Positions 62,358 through 64,000 of a DNA stretch of 64,000 bases are shown here, in pieces (position 1 is the stretch's first letter; each line of letters opens with the position of its first letter). The notes beneath the pieces were generated by a model. It searched no databases and was not told where the DNA came from. It worked only from the letters and a program-made list of their open reading frames with translations. The stretch covers positions 1,178,001 through 1,242,000 of the forward strand of contig NZ_CP014619.1 of the NCBI RefSeq assembly GCF_002074055.1, read 5' to 3'. This DNA comes from Frondihabitans sp. 762G35 (GTDB lineage Bacteria; Actinomycetota; Actinomycetes; Actinomycetales; Microbacteriaceae). Position numbers and translations under genes: made by a program.

Positions 62358-63257
62358 ATGCTCGACGACGACACGCGGGATGCCCAGACGAAGCGGGAGG
62401 ACGACCTGGTCGACACCGTGGTCGCCTCGTTCGCCGCGGCTCCCGATCCGCGCCTCCGGGAGGTCATGCAGTCTCTCACCCGGCATCTGCACGCCTTCGT
62501 CCGCGACGTCCGTCTCACCGAGGCCGAGTGGAACGCGGGGATCGCCTTCCTCACCGACGCCGGCCACATCACGGACGACCGGCGGCAGGAGTTCATCCTC
62601 CTGTCGGACGTGCTCGGCCTCTCGATGCAGACGGTCGCGATCAACAACGAGGCCCACGGCGACGCCACCGAGGCGACCGTGTTCGGGCCCTTCTTCGTCG
62701 GCGACGCGCCGCTGATCGAGAACGGCGGCGACATCGCCGGGGACGCCCCCGGGGAGGCCTGCTGGGTCGAGGGGAGCGTCCGCGACACCGAGGGAGCCCC
62801 GATCCCCGGTGCCCGCATCGAGGTGTGGGAGGCCGACGAGGACGGCTTCTACGACGTCCAGTACTCCGACGACCGGGTCGCCGGTCGCGCTCACCTGTTC
62901 TCGGACGAGGAGGGCACCTTCCGCTTCTGGGGGCTGACGCCGACGCCCTACCCGATCCCCGACGACGGTCCCGTCGGACGGCTCCTGGCCGCCGTCGGAC
63001 GATCGCCCATGAGGGCGTCGCACCTGCACTTCATGGTCTCGGCGCCCGGGAGACGTACGCTCGTGACGCACATCTTCGTCCGGGGCGACGAGCTCCTCGC
63101 GAGCGACTCCGTCTTCGGCGTGAAGGAGTCGCTGATCATGGACTTCGACCGTCAGCGGGCGGGAGCGACGACGCCCGACGGTCGGGACCTCGGCGGGGCT
63201 CCGTGGTCGCGGACCCGGTTCGACATCGTCCTCGCGCCCTCGGCCGAGGAGCGCTAG
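62358..63257 (+). CDS. Hydroxyquinol 1,2-dioxygenase (intradiol)
   Basis: 299 aa, ATG 62358 with AGAAAGGA upstream. It cleaves 1,2,4-trihydroxybenzene to maleylacetate. The N-terminal dimerisation/lipid-binding helices (about 1-100) precede the beta-sandwich catalytic domain. Fe(III) ligands are Tyr165 (GFYDVQY), Tyr198 (PYPIP), His222 and His224 (ASHLHFMV). The gene order monooxygenase-MAR-dioxygenase matches resorcinol pathways of Corynebacterium and other Actinobacteria. The stop overlaps the convergent regulator gene by 4 bp. Confidence 0.94.
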   Translation: MLDDDTRDAQTKREDDLVDTVVASFAAAPDPRLREVMQSLTRHLHAFVRDVRLTEAEWNAGIAFLTDAGHITDDRRQEFILLSDVLGLSMQTVAINNEAHGDATEATVFGPFFVGDAPLIENGGDIAGDAPGEACWVEGSVRDTEGAPIPGARIEVWEADEDGFYDVQYSDDRVAGRAHLFSDEEGTFRFWGLTPTPYPIPDDGPVGRLLAAVGRSPMRASHLHFMVSAPGRRTLVTHIFVRGDELLASDSVFGVKESLIMDFDRQRAGATTPDGRDLGGAPWSRTRFDIVLAPSAEER

Positions 63258-64000
63258 GCCCCGGGACCCCGCTTCGTCGAGTCGCTCAGCGTCGTCGCCA
63301 CCTCGAGCAGGGCGGGCAGGATGCGCTCCCGCATCGTCTCGAGCGACGTCGACGTCGACGTAGAGACGTTCACGGCGGCGAGCACGCGCCCGTCCCGCGC
63401 GCGGACCGGGGCCGCGATCGATCGGAGGCCCGCTTCGAGCTCGCCGTCGACCAGAGCCCAGCCCTGGCGCCTCGCGAGCAGGACGGCGTCGCGGACGAGG
63501 GCCGGCGAGGTGAGCGTCTTCGGCGTGAACGCCGTCGGCCTGAGCCGACCGAGACGCTCGTCGAGCTCCTCGTCGGTCAGCCCCGCGAGGAGCACGCGCC
63601 CCATGGACGTGGCGTGCGCCGGGAAACGCGTGCCGATGCTGATCCCGACCGACATGATCCTGCGCGTCGGCACCCGGACCACGTAGACGATGTCGTCGCC
63701 GTCGAGGACGGAGGCCGAGCTCGACTCCCCGACGTCGCGGGAGAGCGCCTCGAGGAGCGGCTGGGCGACCTCGGGCAGGCTCAGGCCGGAGAGGTAGCTG
63801 AACCCGAGCTCGAGCACGCGCGGGGTGAGGACGAACGTGCGACCGTCGCTCGCCACGTAGCCGAGGTCGACCAGCGTGTGGAGGAACCGGCGCACCGTCG
63901 CGCGGGCGAGACCGGTGCGCGTGGCGATCTCGCTCAGCGTCATCTCCCGGTGATCGGCGTCGAACGACGTGATCACCGTGAGGCCGCGCGCGAACGACTG
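63254..64000 (-). CDS. IclR-family regulator, PcaR/PobR-like (5' end outside window)
   Basis: At least 248 aa. The frame is open through the window edge ([20 protein letters not shown]), so the start lies beyond 64000. The winged helix is [20 protein letters not shown]. The IclR effector domain follows ([52 protein letters not shown]). This subfamily controls protocatechuate and hydroxyquinol genes. It converges with the dioxygenase gene, overlapping its last codons by 4 bp. It likely regulates the adjacent aromatic cluster or another beta-ketoadipate operon beyond the edge. Confidence 0.9.
   Translation of the reverse strand, partial: QSFARGLTVITSFDADHREMTLSEIATRTGLARATVRRFLHTLVDLGYVASDGRTFVLTPRVLELGFSYLSGLSLPEVAQPLLEALSRDVGESSSASVLDGDDIVYVVRVPTRRIMSVGISIGTRFPAHATSMGRVLLAGLTDEELDERLGRLRPTAFTPKTLTSPALVRDAVLLARRQGWALVDGELEAGLRSIAAPVRARDGRVLAAVNVSTSTSTSLETMRERILPALLEVATTLSDSTKRGPGA

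Overview
This is a very GC-rich stretch of chromosome from an actinobacterium. Microbacteriaceae is the most likely family, inferred from gene order, GTG starts, a leaderless start and LAFTG-type wall anchors. No rRNA or CRISPR array was seen.

Layout. (1) 1-10.5 kb is the conserved actinobacterial housekeeping block pyrG - NUDIX (ADP-ribose pyrophosphatase type) - xerD - parA-like - scpA - scpB - rluB - tyrA - cmk - der. It parallels the M. tuberculosis Rv1699-Rv1713 region, with tyrA added. It covers CTP synthesis, chromosome dimer resolution and condensation, rRNA modification, tyrosine synthesis and ribosome assembly. (2) 10.7-18.5 kb holds a membrane protein and an exopolysaccharide/cell-surface locus: a Tat-exported protein and a beta-helix protein on the plus strand, converging on a minus-strand operon for UDP-glucuronate/UDP-xylose formation (uxs, ugd), a CxxC-insert sugar epimerase and a processive-type GT2. 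(3) 18.9-24.3 kb carries a divergent HxlR/MFS pair, a dienelactone hydrolase-like protein, a copper amine oxidase and a lipoprotein. (4) 24.5-43.9 kb is a 19.4-kb integrative element in tRNA-Pro(GGG). It is bounded by a perfect 43-bp direct repeat that regenerates the tRNA 3' half, and its tyrosine integrase lies just inside one end. The cargo is a defence island: a Hachiman-like HamAB pair, an XRE-ImmA/IrrE regulator-protease with an unknown partner, a beta-flower-like pseudogene with an in-frame TAG, an unknown Cys-rich coiled-coil protein, a complete Wadjet JetABCD operon, an IS3-family element and a beheaded SMC-like ATPase. Pairs of GGGGACCA motifs 11 bp apart lie inside both ends and are good candidates for integrase arm sites. 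(5) 44-46.7 kb has an ABC exporter and a hypothetical protein. (6) 47.5-55.7 kb is a surface-protein locus: a lectin/DUF11 LAFTG-anchored adhesin diverges from a DUF5819-HTTM pair (SdpAB-like), which is followed by an Ala-rich LAFTG protein built from a 396-bp tandem repeat. (7) 56.1-58.2 kb has an FNT-family channel and a DUF2254 membrane protein. (8) 58.3-64 kb is a hydroxyquinol (resorcinol-type) catabolic cluster: AraC regulator, flavin monooxygenase, maleylacetate reductase, hydroxyquinol 1,2-dioxygenase and a divergent IclR regulator that runs off the window.

The element's genes look less GC-rich than the flanking core and use a wider range of codons. The two defence systems inside it would act at different steps (Hachiman on damaged or invading DNA, Wadjet on plasmids). 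The most plausible under-described systems here are the DUF5819-HTTM-Ala-rich LAFTG locus and the ImmA-centred block of unknown genes between Hachiman and Wadjet.
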